Assembly: GCA_024280415.1 (NCBI GenBank)
Contig: JAJRQE010000166.1
Location: 1-37,304 of the forward strand
DNA length: 37,304 nucleotides
Direction: 5' to 3'
Origin: Spirochaetota bacterium
GTDB lineage: Bacteria; Spirochaetota; Spirochaetia; B11-G9
The notes under the pieces are model-generated. The model saw only the letters and a program-made list of their open reading frames with translations. It ran no database searches and was not told the DNA's origin. The position numbers and the translations under genes were made by a program. The first letter of the stretch is position 1. Each line of letters begins with the position of its first letter. This document shows positions 15,514-24,493 of this stretch, one piece after another.

Positions 15514-16548
15514 CTACTCCATTGACAGAGATCTAACAACCTCTCTGATTTTTTCCTCTCCATTTATCGAGATAATAAGAGTTGAACCATCTGCAACAAT
15601 ATAGGGGATCGTAAGAAGTCCTCCAGTATGATAAAGCTTTGCAAGAATAGTGACAACTCCTCCTGGGGTTATGGATTTCACCTCAACAGGAACTTTAACA
15701 GGAAATAAAGGCAGTTCCTTCTCCAGGATTCCAAACTTATACCCCTGTTCTATCTCCACAGGTTCTGTCATATAGATCTGCCTCACAATATCGGAAGGAA
15801 CTTCCGATGCTGCAGCTGGAGACTGATTTACAACCATACCGGGAACTTCTCCCCTCTCTACAGCTCTTGAGGTAAATATAAAGGGAAAACCATCCGCTAT
15901 GGCCAGCTGAAGTGCACGCTGCCAGCCTGTCCCCCCATAATCCCGAACCAGTGTAAGGGAACCTTCAACGCCCTTACTCACAACAATACTAAGATCTGTA
16001 AGTATTGTAATCTCTGTTCCCGGAAGAGGTTTCTGTTCAAGTACTGTCCCGGGTTCTGCATCATTATATACATAAATAAAGGGTTTATTGAGTTTTAAGA
16101 GAGGACCGTAACTGGTAACAAGGCTTTTCAGGTGGTTTTCAAGCTCAATCACATTCCATCCAGTATAATCTTCGATCTTTTCTACAGAAGAACCTTTACT
16201 GACCTTTAAAAGAATACGTGTTCCTGCTTTTACAAGGGTTCCCTGTTTCGGCTCCTGCCCTAAAACAGTCCCCTTATCAGACATACTACCCGAATACCGG
16301 AGTTGAACCTCTGCATACATCGCCTTCTCCTGTAGATCGATAACAGCATTTGCCAGATCCATCCCTTTAAGGTCAGGAACCATAGTCAGTTCTTTGCTGT
16401 CAAGAGTTATAAGAAAAGTAACTATTGCAATTACAACCATAAGCGCTACTGCACCCAGAGAGAAGTAAAGTATCATATTGATAAACTTTCTGTCAGGATC
16501 CGGATCTTTTCTTCTTTTCTTACTTATTCCTTTGAAAAAGCTGCCCAT
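15514..16548 (-). CDS. PASTA-domain membrane protein
   Basis: A short basic cytoplasmic tail (1-22) is followed by one transmembrane helix (about 24-48) and then an extracytoplasmic region with about three PASTA-like repeats. The first begins at VPDLKGMDLANAVIDLQEKA, and GTVLGQEPKQGTLVKAGT and GTVLEQKPLPGTEI are typical PASTA closings. PASTA domains bind peptidoglycan fragments or beta-lactams. Here there is no kinase or transpeptidase domain, so the protein may be a cell-wall sensor or scaffold. Its ATG overlaps the fmt stop (TAATG), with GGAGG upstream, so the two are translationally coupled. It shares the operon with c-di-AMP genes, which also relate to cell-wall homeostasis. Confidence 0.82.
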   Translation of the reverse strand: MGSFFKGISKKRRKDPDPDRKFINMILYFSLGAVALMVVIAIVTFLITLDSKELTMVPDLKGMDLANAVIDLQEKAMYAEVQLRYSGSMSDKGTVLGQEPKQGTLVKAGTRILLKVSKGSSVEKIEDYTGWNVIELENHLKSLVTSYGPLLKLNKPFIYVYNDAEPGTVLEQKPLPGTEITILTDLSIVVSKGVEGSLTLVRDYGGTGWQRALQLAIADGFPFIFTSRAVERGEVPGMVVNQSPAAASEVPSDIVRQIYMTEPVEIEQGYKFGILEKELPLFPVKVPVEVKSITPGGVVTILAKLYHTGGLLTIPYIVADGSTLIISINGEEKIREVVRSLSME

Positions 16549-17486
16549 TATTCGCCTCCAAGAACAGAACCAATAAAAAATTTTGTCCCATTTAAGAATG
16601 ATTTCCAGTCATTTACTTTTTTTGACTGGAGCTGCAGAGTCTTGACTGAGAGAATGCCATTGCCTGTTTGTATCAAAATTCCATTACTTTTGTCAAATCC
16701 GAGAACCGTACCCGGAATTCCGGAACAATCAATCCTGCCTCTAAAAGGCTCTCCCTCCAGAATTACCAGCTTTTTATCTTTAAAGCTGGTGTAAGCCCTG
16801 GGCCAGGGTGTGTAGGCACGTATCTTCCTGTCTATTATCTCCATACTCTCAGACCAGTCAATTCTACCCTCATCTTTTGTAATTTTCGAGCAGTATGAGA
16901 CCCCGTCACTACCCTGTGCTCTCTCAGTAATGCAGCTCCCTGCAATTTCATCCAGAGTTCTTAACAAAAGGTCTCCCCCGGCCTCAGAGATGTACCGACT
17001 CAGACTTTCAGTGGTTTCATCGCCCTTTAAAGGAATAATCTGCTGATTAAGAATTGCACCTGTATCCATCTCCAGATTTATTCGCTGTACCGTTATCCCT
17101 GTTTCGGAATCCCCGTTAAGAATTGCAGTCAGAATCGGAGAACTTCCCCTGTATCTGGGCAGAAGGGAGGGATGAACATTGACCCCCCCCATAGGGAAAA
17201 GAGAAAGAAATCTGGGACCAAAAATACGTCCATAAGAGAATACAACCAGCAAATCCGATTTTAACTCACCTATTTCATCCAAAACCGATCCCCGAAGAGA
17301 CTCAGGCTGGATAATACGCAGACCAAGATCCATAGCCTTTGCCTTTAGTGGATTTGAAATAATTCTCCTGCCCCTCCCTGTAACTCTGTCAGGGTTGGTG
17401 AGAACCCCGACCAGTTCATGTCCGAAGGCCACTTTTTCGAGGGAAGGAACTGCAATTTCTGAAGAACCGGCAAAAAGTACTCTCAT
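16548..17486 (-). CDS. fmt: Methionyl-tRNA formyltransferase
   Basis: Formylates initiator Met-tRNA from 10-formyl-tetrahydrofolate. The formyltransferase core shows the catalytic Asn103, His105 (VNVHPSLLPRYRG) and Asp141 (EMDTGAIL), followed by the C-terminal tRNA-binding domain beginning around residue 205. Length 312 aa is normal. It overlaps def by 4 bases (ATGA) and the PASTA gene by one base, so the three genes are tightly coupled. def and fmt act on opposite ends of the same formyl-methionine cycle and are commonly adjacent. Confidence 0.96.
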   Translation of the reverse strand: MRVLFAGSSEIAVPSLEKVAFGHELVGVLTNPDRVTGRGRRIISNPLKAKAMDLGLRIIQPESLRGSVLDEIGELKSDLLVVFSYGRIFGPRFLSLFPMGGVNVHPSLLPRYRGSSPILTAILNGDSETGITVQRINLEMDTGAILNQQIIPLKGDETTESLSRYISEAGGDLLLRTLDEIAGSCITERAQGSDGVSYCSKITKDEGRIDWSESMEIIDRKIRAYTPWPRAYTSFKDKKLVILEGEPFRGRIDCSGIPGTVLGFDKSNGILIQTGNGILSVKTLQLQSKKVNDWKSFLNGTKFFIGSVLGGE

Positions 17487-17980
17487 TTCTTCTTTTTACT
17501 CTGATTTTTCTCATACTGGGCAATAATTCTCTGTTTTTTCTTTTCATTGAGATGATCTAGAAAAAGAACTCCCTTCAGATGATCTATCTCATGCTGTATA
17601 ACCCTGGCCAGTATGCCTTCGGCTCCCATTTTAAAGGGTTTACCTGCAAGGGTCCATGCCTGAATAGTTATAGATATGGGGCGAACAACATCGCTATAGA
17701 CCCCAGGAATACTCAGGCAGCCCTCTTCGTAGGGAGAAAGTTCTTCAGAAGTACCTATAATATCGGGATTTATAAAGATTCTTGGATCATCATCAGGGAC
17801 ATGACAGACAAAAATTCTTTTCTCAACCCCTACCTGAGGACCAGCCAGACCAATCCCGTCACTATCATGCATTGCATCAATCATTGCTACTGCGAGATCT
17901 TCGAGTTTTTTATCAAATTCAGCTATTGTTGCACATTTTTTTCTTAGTACATCACTGCCTAATGTTAATATTTCCAACAT
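17483..17980 (-). CDS. def: Peptide deformylase
   Basis: Metal-dependent removal of the N-formyl group from new proteins. The three deformylase motifs are intact: GIGLAGPQ (42-49), EEGCLS with metal ligand Cys88, and QHEIDH with His130, Glu131 and His134. At 165 aa it is a compact type 1 enzyme. The ATG at 17980 has no Shine-Dalgarno. Instead, TTGCCG-N17-TAATAT ends 6 bases before it, so a leaderless transcript from an internal promoter is likely. Followed by fmt with a 4-base overlap. Confidence 0.96.
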   Translation of the reverse strand: MLEILTLGSDVLRKKCATIAEFDKKLEDLAVAMIDAMHDSDGIGLAGPQVGVEKRIFVCHVPDDDPRIFINPDIIGTSEELSPYEEGCLSIPGVYSDVVRPISITIQAWTLAGKPFKMGAEGILARVIQHEIDHLKGVLFLDHLNEKKKQRIIAQYEKNQSKKKK

Positions 17981-17986
17981 GCAGGT

Positions 17987-18015
17987 ATATTACACATAAT
18001 ATATCAAATCGGCAA
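17987..18015 (-). promoter_or_regulatory. Candidate internal promoter for def-fmt-PASTA
   Basis: On the minus strand TTGCCG (18010-18015), 17 bases, TAATAT (17987-17992), then six bases to the def ATG. Each hexamer matches four of six consensus bases. It lies in the only sizeable gap (72 bases) of the operon, between priA and def. Confidence 0.45.
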
Positions 18016-18052
18016 GTATTTGATAAAGGAGAACTTCTCTACAGACTGCGAC

Positions 18053-20008
18053 CTAAAGAAGACTCACAGGATCAACATCTATTTCCATATATACTGTCGA
18101 AGAAGATGCGATCCTGTTAAGATGTTCAACTGCTTCGTGAACCCCGTTAAAATTACTGGTTCTAAGGAGTATCTGATACCTGTAATTACCGGATATTTTT
18201 TTAACAGGGCATTCGGCAGGACCCAGTATTTCCATGTGTTCAACCTGCCATTCCTCAAGTGATGAAAGAACTCTCTCTGCATAAGTAACAACTTTCTCTT
18301 CATCTGAACCTCTGAAAACTAACCTGAAAAGACGTGACCAGGGAGGAAACCCAAGAACTCTCCTCTTTTCAAGCTCAAGCTTAAAGTACTCCTCCTGTCT
18401 TAAGTCGGCAGCCATACTTATAGCAGGATTATTGGGATCATAGGTCTGGATTAGAACCAAACCATCTTTACTGTACCTTCCGGCTCTGCCCGATACCTGC
18501 ATGATAAGTGAAAAGGTTCTCTCCCCTGCTCTGAAATCGGGTAGATGCAGACCGCTGTCTGCAAGAATAATTCCTACCAGTCTTACTCCCGGAAAATTAA
18601 GTCCCTTTGCAACCATTTGAGTACCCAGAAGGATATCAAGATTCTGTTCTCTAAACTCCTTTAAAGTTGAACCAAGGGATCCCTTCTTTTTTACAGTATC
18701 TGAATCAATTCTGGCTATTCTGAGATTCGGGAAGATCTTCCTGATCTCTCCTTCAACAAGTTCAGTTCCAAACCCTGAATATCCCACATCAAGGGAACTG
18801 CACTCAGGACAAACTGATACAGGAGTTGTCTCTGAACCACAGTAGTGGCAGACCATTTTATTCCTTTTTTTATGGAAGGTCATAGAGACAGAACATTGAC
18901 GACATTTCATATCCCAGCCGCAGGATCTGCAGTGGAAAAAATAGGAAAATCCCCTTCTGTTAAGAAAGAGAATTGTCTGTTTCCCCATTTCGTGGGTCAC
19001 CTTAATTTCCTGGATAAGTTCTTTCGATAGTGATCCACCGGAACCTTTCATATCCACAACAATGTTTCTGGGAACAGCACCTCCGGAAAGCCTTTTTGTA
19101 AGATTAAGACGGATAATCCGCCCCTCCTCCATTAGATAATATGCCTCCAGGGATGGAGTAGCACTGCCCATGACCAGACTTGCCCCACTTATTCCAGCTC
19201 TTTTCATAGCAACCTGTCTTGCATGATACCTTGGAGCCCGTCCCGATTTATAGGATCCCTCATGCTCTTCGTCTATTATTACAAGCCCCAAATTGATTAC
19301 CGGAGCAAAAACTGCACTTCTTGCCCCGATCACGAGTACAGCATCACCATTTCGAATCTTATGCCATTCAACCAGCCGCTGGGAAGGGGTCAAAGCTGAG
19401 TGAATTATTGCAACTTTATCATCAAACCTGGATCGTACCTGACTTGTAAGCTGATGGGTAAGAGATATTTCCGGGACCAGATAGATAACCCCCTGACCCT
19501 CTGCAATAACCTTCTCGGCAGCCTGAAGAAAAACTTCAGTTTTACCTGAACCAGTTATTCCATAGAGGTAGAGAATCCTGTTATCAAAATTTGTAATCGC
19601 TTCAACCGCAATTTCCTGTTCCCTGGATAGTTTTCTGGGAACTGCACTAACCGGATCTTCGGTATCGAAAGCAGGGCTCCGACTATCCCTCCTGCCCCCT
19701 GGAAGCATCGAGGAAAGAGCCTCCCCCAAAGAACAAAAGTACATTGAAGAGATCCATCGGGCAAGATCAATCTCACCTTCACCGAATAACGGCTTTTTAT
19801 CAATGACTCTTTTTATCGGTTTTATTTTATAATTCCCTTCGGGTCTTTCGGGGCTCTCAGATATTACAAAACCTGTTAGGGATCTCCTTCCAAAGACGGC
19901 AATAACTCTATATCCCAGCAGAAGACTGTCACTATCACTGCTGTAGGTGAAAGAAGAATTAACAGGAGTATTAAAAATTACCTGAAGATACCTTATTTTA
20001 GATTCCAT
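18053..20008 (-). CDS. priA: Primosomal protein N', replication restart helicase PriA
   Basis: 3'-5' DNA helicase that reloads the replisome at stalled forks. The N-terminal DNA-binding region precedes Walker A GITGSGKT (150-157), the DEEH box (246-249), SATPS (282-286) and eight zinc-binding cysteines (360, 363, 369, 372, 387, 390, 400, 403). The C-terminal helicase motif GTQMVAKGLNFP and the Arg-finger region SGRAGR follow. At 651 aa it is slightly shorter than the E. coli protein, mainly in the N-terminal domain. It starts 12 bases after the udg stop; a ribosome-binding site is weak. Confidence 0.95.
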   Translation of the reverse strand: MESKIRYLQVIFNTPVNSSFTYSSDSDSLLLGYRVIAVFGRRSLTGFVISESPERPEGNYKIKPIKRVIDKKPLFGEGEIDLARWISSMYFCSLGEALSSMLPGGRRDSRSPAFDTEDPVSAVPRKLSREQEIAVEAITNFDNRILYLYGITGSGKTEVFLQAAEKVIAEGQGVIYLVPEISLTHQLTSQVRSRFDDKVAIIHSALTPSQRLVEWHKIRNGDAVLVIGARSAVFAPVINLGLVIIDEEHEGSYKSGRAPRYHARQVAMKRAGISGASLVMGSATPSLEAYYLMEEGRIIRLNLTKRLSGGAVPRNIVVDMKGSGGSLSKELIQEIKVTHEMGKQTILFLNRRGFSYFFHCRSCGWDMKCRQCSVSMTFHKKRNKMVCHYCGSETTPVSVCPECSSLDVGYSGFGTELVEGEIRKIFPNLRIARIDSDTVKKKGSLGSTLKEFREQNLDILLGTQMVAKGLNFPGVRLVGIILADSGLHLPDFRAGERTFSLIMQVSGRAGRYSKDGLVLIQTYDPNNPAISMAADLRQEEYFKLELEKRRVLGFPPWSRLFRLVFRGSDEEKVVTYAERVLSSLEEWQVEHMEILGPAECPVKKISGNYRYQILLRTSNFNGVHEAVEHLNRIASSSTVYMEIDVDPVSLL

Positions 20009-20020
20009 CTATATGACTGC

Positions 20021-20695
20021 TCACGTCAATTCTTTTTTAGCCAGAAAATTCCTGACCCGCTGAAGATCTTCCCATACAGGTTTCCGGTATTCATCGGGAT
20101 TACGAAGTACACCACTGGGATGGTATGTCGGAATCAGAGATATTCCTTTGTAAAGATAGGATCTCCCCCTGAGTTTTCCTATACCATCACTGCTTCCTGC
20201 CAGAACCTGACTGGAAATTCTCCCGACAGACAGAATAAGATCCGGTGAAAGAAGTTTTATCTGCCGGTCAAGAAAAGGGAGACAAGCTGTCATTTCATCA
20301 GGAAGAGGATCCCTGTTTCCAGGGGGGCGGCATTTAACAATATTTGTTATGAATAAGTCTGCTTCTCTTTCCAGTTTAATAGCATCCATCCATTTATCCA
20401 TATACTGTCCCGCCTTCCCGACAAAAGGGAGACCCCTTCTGTCCTCTTCTGCTCCGGGTCCCTCTCCAATAACCATAAGACTAGGAGAAGAAGATCCCTT
20501 ACCCGGAACGGTATTGGTTCTGGTCTCACAGAGTCTGCATTTTGAACAGAGTGATATTTCTTTCGCAATCTGTCCCAGGCTGTCAGATAAAACCTTAAAA
20601 CTGGTATGCTTTTGTTTTATTCCTGTTGTAAGATAATCTGTAGTAAGATTCAAAATTCCCCAGAAATCAGCAAGTAATTTATCATTATTATACAC
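20021..20695 (-). CDS. Uracil-DNA glycosylase, family 4 (iron-sulfur)
   Basis: Excises uracil from DNA to start base-excision repair. The family 4 motifs are present: GEGPGAEEDRRGLPFVG (77-93), the TNIVKCRPPGNR segment with Cys122, and HPS (192-194). Cysteines suited to the [4Fe-4S] cluster are Cys50, Cys53 and Cys56 (CSKCRLC), Cys122 and Cys138. A stretch of about 45 residues precedes the catalytic domain. It starts with GTG at 20695, 20 bases after the truA stop, with GGGGAG about 10 bases upstream. It lies in the operon with priA, so two DNA-maintenance genes are adjacent. Confidence 0.9.
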   Translation of the reverse strand: MYNNDKLLADFWGILNLTTDYLTTGIKQKHTSFKVLSDSLGQIAKEISLCSKCRLCETRTNTVPGKGSSSPSLMVIGEGPGAEEDRRGLPFVGKAGQYMDKWMDAIKLEREADLFITNIVKCRPPGNRDPLPDEMTACLPFLDRQIKLLSPDLILSVGRISSQVLAGSSDGIGKLRGRSYLYKGISLIPTYHPSGVLRNPDEYRKPVWEDLQRVRNFLAKKELT

Positions 20696-20715
20696 TTAAT
20701 ACATTCTCCCCTTAC

Positions 20716-21462
20716 TTAGTAATAAACCCTGTGAAAAAATAATCCTTTCGCTGGAGCAGTTGTACCAGCCAGAGTCCTGTCTCTGCTAAAAAGGATCCGG
20801 GATAATTCCTCTCCACTGTCATCAGCAGGAGCATATTTCAGGATCGATCCTACTATTGATCGAACCATCTTCCAGAGAAAAGCATTCCCTTCTATCCTGA
20901 AAACCGTAAACTCCCTTTCTCTTAGGAAAACGGCAGAATAAACCTCTCTGACCCTCGTTTCACTCTGATCACGGACACTTGTAAATGTTGTAAAATCATG
21001 AACTCCGACAATTTTTTGAGCACAGCCGTTAAGCAGATCAAGTCCGGAAAGATTCCGGACAGGGGTGCAATAGAATCTGTTAAAAACATTATATCCACTG
21101 TAATCTACCAGATAATATTTATAGACCCGTTTTCTTGCACTGAATCTCGCATGGAAATCAGTATTAACGTAGCAGCTTTTCCTGACAAAGATATCATTTG
21201 GAAGAAAACTATTTATTGCATTACTAAAGTTTGATTCCTGTATATCCAGATCTGTATCAAAATGGCAAACCTGACCCGTCGAGTGAACTCCGGAATCGGT
21301 CCTGCCGGCAGCAACAACCTTTACAGGATGTTTATGCATTTTATCCAGTGATTCTTCTAAAACTCCCTGAACTGTTCTCCCTGTTCTCTGTATCTGCCAG
21401 CCCAGAAATTTTGTACCGTCGTAGGATAATACAATTTTAAGCCTTCTCCTACTCATTCTCAT
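20716..21462 (-). CDS. truA: tRNA pseudouridine38-40 synthase TruA
   Basis: Makes pseudouridine at positions 38-40 of the tRNA anticodon arm. The catalytic motif AGRTDSGVHS has Asp56. The YDGTKFLGWQIQ opening and the C-terminal FLWKMVRSIVGSIL segment are also typical. Length 248 aa is usual. It overlaps the DUF2225 gene by 14 bases, so translation is probably coupled; an ATG two codons later is an alternative start. Confidence 0.95.
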   Translation of the reverse strand: MRMSRRRLKIVLSYDGTKFLGWQIQRTGRTVQGVLEESLDKMHKHPVKVVAAGRTDSGVHSTGQVCHFDTDLDIQESNFSNAINSFLPNDIFVRKSCYVNTDFHARFSARKRVYKYYLVDYSGYNVFNRFYCTPVRNLSGLDLLNGCAQKIVGVHDFTTFTSVRDQSETRVREVYSAVFLREREFTVFRIEGNAFLWKMVRSIVGSILKYAPADDSGEELSRILFSRDRTLAGTTAPAKGLFFHRVYY

Positions 21463-22312
21463 TCCGTCGTTTTATCTCGGCTCCTATAGATGCATGAAGC
21501 TCTTTTGACTTGGTAAGAAGTGCCTCCGGCTTATTCCGTGAGGCTCGTCCCATCCCAAAGATCCTTGCAACATAGGTTCTGGCTTTTTCAAGAGCCAGTA
21601 TCCTCTTTTCTCCATCAGAATCCGGTCCGTAATAATATTCCAGTAGAGCACTGACATAAAGTACACCATCATAGCCGTAATTTTTATCCAGATCCGGACC
21701 AAGACTTGCAACTTCGGTCAGAGATTCTGTACCATCACTGTCATACTCAACAGCAAGGGGATAGAAAAATCCGGCTTTCCTGTAGAACAGTCTTGCAAGA
21801 TAGTCATAATTCTCATCAGGATATTTCCCGTGCAGATCCATAAACAGCCAGGCTCCCCGGTATGCGGCAAGCCCCTGCTTGATTGCAGGACTAAATTCAT
21901 GGGGGAAATGATCGTAACACATCATAGCAAGATAATAAGAAGCTGCTCCCTCAAATAATCTACGCTGTTCCATGAAGTTCAAATCAGGGAATATTTTAGT
22001 TACATTATTAAGACGTAATTCCTTATCTACAGAGACTGCACTGATGGAACTATCGGGGATCTCTTCAAAATCACTGTTAAAAGCTCCATAATAGCACCCG
22101 GGACAGACGGTAATGGAGTAAAAAAGAGGATTTATCTCACCATACTTCTGTGAAGGCTGATAAAACCTCCGAAGCTCATCGGATAAGTCACCTGCAATAA
22201 GCCTGCCCCTTCCTGTCCTAAGTTCTTCGCGTCGAAATTCTGTTTTACATACAGGGCAAACAGTAATCTCCCTTGAAAAAAAAGATATGGAATTAACAGC
22301 CTGTGTATCCAT
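21449..22312 (-). CDS. DUF2225 protein with two CPxC zinc-binding pairs
   Basis: The function of this family is not known. The N-terminal part has FFSREITVCPVC (Cys19, Cys22) and SITVCPGC (Cys70, Cys73), together a likely zinc site, followed by GAFNSDF, the family signature. The C-terminal two thirds are helical with TPR-like spacing (AASYYLAMMCYDH, LARLFYRKAGFFYPLAVEY) and may form a protein-interaction scaffold. 287 aa. The ATG is two bases after the acpS stop, with GAGGGG upstream. No signal peptide. The conserved position between acpS and truA gives no clear hint of its role. Confidence 0.78.
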   Translation of the reverse strand: MDTQAVNSISFFSREITVCPVCKTEFRREELRTGRGRLIAGDLSDELRRFYQPSQKYGEINPLFYSITVCPGCYYGAFNSDFEEIPDSSISAVSVDKELRLNNVTKIFPDLNFMEQRRLFEGAASYYLAMMCYDHFPHEFSPAIKQGLAAYRGAWLFMDLHGKYPDENYDYLARLFYRKAGFFYPLAVEYDSDGTESLTEVASLGPDLDKNYGYDGVLYVSALLEYYYGPDSDGEKRILALEKARTYVARIFGMGRASRNKPEALLTKSKELHASIGAEIKRRNENE

Positions 22313-22314
22313 TA

Positions 22315-22686
22315 TTACCCCTCAATTATTACTACTGCTACAGCAGCTTCTTCTTCATGTGACAGGGAGAGATGTATTCCTGCACCGCCCATCTCCATAT
22401 AAGCTTCCAGTGCGGTTTCATGAAGGACGATTTCCGGTTTGCCATTATGATTATTTCTCACTTCAATATCGGTAAGCTTAATACCCCGGAGACCTGTTCC
22501 AAGAGCCTTCCCGAAAGCTTCTTTTGCCGCAAATCGTGCAGCCATAGAAAGAACAGAGGAACTACCCCTGGAGAAAGCAGCCTTGATCTCACTTTCATGG
22601 AAATATCTTTTTATAATTCCATCAACTTCAACCCAATGACGCATCCTGTCAACATTAACAAAATCAATACCCAATCCAATAATCAA
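22315..22686 (-). CDS. acpS: Holo-[acyl-carrier-protein] synthase
   Basis: Transfers 4'-phosphopantetheine from CoA to acyl carrier protein. GLGIDFVNVDRM with Asp8 and RFAAKEAFGKALG with Glu56 carry the magnesium ligands; HLSLSHEEEAAVAVVI is the standard C-terminal motif. Length 123 aa is typical of AcpS. Start codon is TTG at 22686, with AAAGGAG 6 bases upstream, just after cdaR. Confidence 0.96.
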   Translation of the reverse strand: MIIGLGIDFVNVDRMRHWVEVDGIIKRYFHESEIKAAFSRGSSSVLSMAARFAAKEAFGKALGTGLRGIKLTDIEVRNNHNGKPEIVLHETALEAYMEMGGAGIHLSLSHEEEAAVAVVIIEG

Positions 22687-22701
22687 TTAAGACTCCTTTA
22701 A

Positions 22702-23646
22702 CTATTTAATTTCTGAAATATCTACTCTAACCTCTTTGGGATCATAATTTAACACAAGCACACCGGAAGGAACATCCGGTAGAAGGGGAAGAATATAGCT
22801 TCCTGCCTTTTTCAATGAAGAACAGTCCACGGTGAATCTGAAATCACTGGGAATATATTTTTCAAGTTCAATCAGCTTGCCCTGAATTTCCATGGTATAG
22901 ATGCCGAATACACTGTCAATTTTAAATCTGTTATCAAGATCAAGAGTAATAATATCCACACCAAGTAAAGTCCTGACAACCGAAATTTCCTTAATTGATG
23001 CAGAAAATTCAACTATATCCCCCCCTGAAAAAGATACAGAGGGGTCGATCTTCTTTAATCTGACCCGGGTACTGAAATCTGAAATTCTTGTACTTATATC
23101 AATATCTTCAGTATATATTTCATTTAAATCTTCAATTTTTGTCCTGCTTCCATAAACCTCAACGGATGATGGAGTAACAAAGGATTGTATCATCTCATAA
23201 CCCTTTTCAGGATTACCGATAATTGAAGGCACCACAGAGAGACTCTTAACCATTAGAGCAACAAGAGATAGATGCAGCTCCATGGGTTCAACCCTTACCT
23301 CCAGGGGGGTGACTGTACCTGCAAAACCTTTCTTACTTATCTGCACAGCTTCTGTAAAGTCACCCTCCTCCCCGTACCCGGAAAAATCGACCGCTGCCTC
23401 AATTTCATCCTCAAGAACAAGTTTAATATCCTCAGATCTTCCCTTAATGGTAACCCTTACTGTCTCCGGATAATCTACTGCAGAGGTATAGTTCTCATGA
23501 AATTTAACTGCAAGCGGTACATTAAAAAAACGTTCCTCCAGAGAGGAAACCCTGTAAAAGAAGAAAAGAAGTACAGCTGCGGCAACAGATATTACCTTAA
23601 CAGGCCAGTTATGGAGTATTCTATCAAGGAAAGTTCTACTCTTCAC
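22702..23646 (-). CDS. cdaR: YbbR-domain protein CdaR, regulator of diadenylate cyclase
   Basis: A membrane-anchored protein of 314 aa: a short cytoplasmic N-terminus, one transmembrane helix (about 16-33) and an extracytoplasmic region with about three YbbR-like repeats (first around FFNVPLAVKF to VRVTIKGRS). CdaR binds and modulates CdaA in Firmicutes. The frame is open back to 23790, but I chose GTG 23646, because GAGGAG lies 7 bases upstream and the GTG overlaps the cdaA stop (GTGAAGAGTAG). That gives an 11-base overlap and translational coupling; the longer form would overlap cdaA by over 150 bases. Confidence 0.85.
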   Translation of the reverse strand: MKSRTFLDRILHNWPVKVISVAAAVLLFFFYRVSSLEERFFNVPLAVKFHENYTSAVDYPETVRVTIKGRSEDIKLVLEDEIEAAVDFSGYGEEGDFTEAVQISKKGFAGTVTPLEVRVEPMELHLSLVALMVKSLSVVPSIIGNPEKGYEMIQSFVTPSSVEVYGSRTKIEDLNEIYTEDIDISTRISDFSTRVRLKKIDPSVSFSGGDIVEFSASIKEISVVRTLLGVDIITLDLDNRFKIDSVFGIYTMEIQGKLIELEKYIPSDFRFTVDCSSLKKAGSYILPLLPDVPSGVLVLNYDPKEVRVDISEIK

Positions 23647-24442
23647 TATCAGGCTCCTCAAGCTCTTCAGAGCCCTCATTCGGAAAATTAAGCAGCCGGG
23701 TAAGACGTTTTTTAATCTCCCTGGTTTCCAGATCATAGTATAGATTTGTATCATAGGAAAGTGAAAGGGCACCGGTTTCTTCTGAAACAACCAGTGTAAC
23801 TGAATCTGTATCTTCTGCTATACCCAGAGCCGCCCGGTGTCTGGTTCCGAAACTTCTCCTAATATCAACCTGCTCACTTAAGGGAAGAAAACATCCTGCA
23901 GCAAGGATCTTACCGCCCTGAACAACTATAGCTCCGTCATGAAGGGGAGTATCATACCCAAAAATTGTCAGAATAAGACTGGAGGATATTTCAGCATTTA
24001 TCTTTGTTCCCGATTCAATAATATTTTTTATTCCGACTCTCCTTGGAAAAACAATAAGGGCTCCCCGGCGTCTGTTGGAAAGTATTTCCACTGCATTTAT
24101 GACTGTATCAACATGGAAGGGTTTTGCATTATGGGAAAGTTTAAACCACTCCCCCCTGCCTACCCGGATACATATACTTCGCAATTCGGGCTGAAATACT
24201 ACGGCAATTATAATTACCAGAACTGTACCCAGGCGGTTCATTATCCAAAGAATAGTATCCAGCTGAAGAATGTAAGCTGCCAGATACAGGATACTTACAA
24301 TCAGAGCACCCCTGATCAGCTGTACAGCTCTGGTCTGTACAAGAATCTTATAGACCTGGTAGATTAGAAATGCGAGTATACTTATATCAAGGAGGGGACG
24401 AATTATATCTTTTATCAGCCACAAATTATTGAAAAGATCCAT
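23636..24442 (-). CDS. cdaA: Diadenylate cyclase CdaA (DisA-N domain)
   Basis: Makes the second messenger c-di-AMP from two ATP. Three N-terminal transmembrane helices (about 15-85) are followed by the DAC domain, with GALIVFPRR, the catalytic DGA (169-171, PLHDGAIV) and RHR (201-203, GTRHRAA). Length 268 aa fits CdaA rather than DisA. An ATG three codons upstream (24451) lies inside the -10 box, so ATG 24442 is preferred: it lies 7 bases after TATAAT with no Shine-Dalgarno and would be a leaderless start. First gene of the long minus-strand operon. The usual partner glmM is absent next to cdaR; acpS follows. Confidence 0.93.
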   Translation of the reverse strand: MDLFNNLWLIKDIIRPLLDISILAFLIYQVYKILVQTRAVQLIRGALIVSILYLAAYILQLDTILWIMNRLGTVLVIIIAVVFQPELRSICIRVGRGEWFKLSHNAKPFHVDTVINAVEILSNRRRGALIVFPRRVGIKNIIESGTKINAEISSSLILTIFGYDTPLHDGAIVVQGGKILAAGCFLPLSEQVDIRRSFGTRHRAALGIAEDTDSVTLVVSEETGALSLSYDTNLYYDLETREIKKRLTRLLNFPNEGSEELEEPDSEE

Positions 24443-24449
24443 ACCATCC

Positions 24450-24478
24450 ATTATAAGTATGCTTTCGTTTTAATTCAA
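24450..24478 (-). promoter_or_regulatory. Promoter of the cdaA operon
   Basis: On the minus strand TTGAAT (24473-24478), a 17-base spacer, perfect TATAAT (24450-24455). The ATG of cdaA is the eighth base after the -10 box. The ATACTTATAAT context recurs before the EIIA gene at 28466-28475. Confidence 0.7.
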
Positions 24479-24493
24479 CATAGTGCTAAACTC

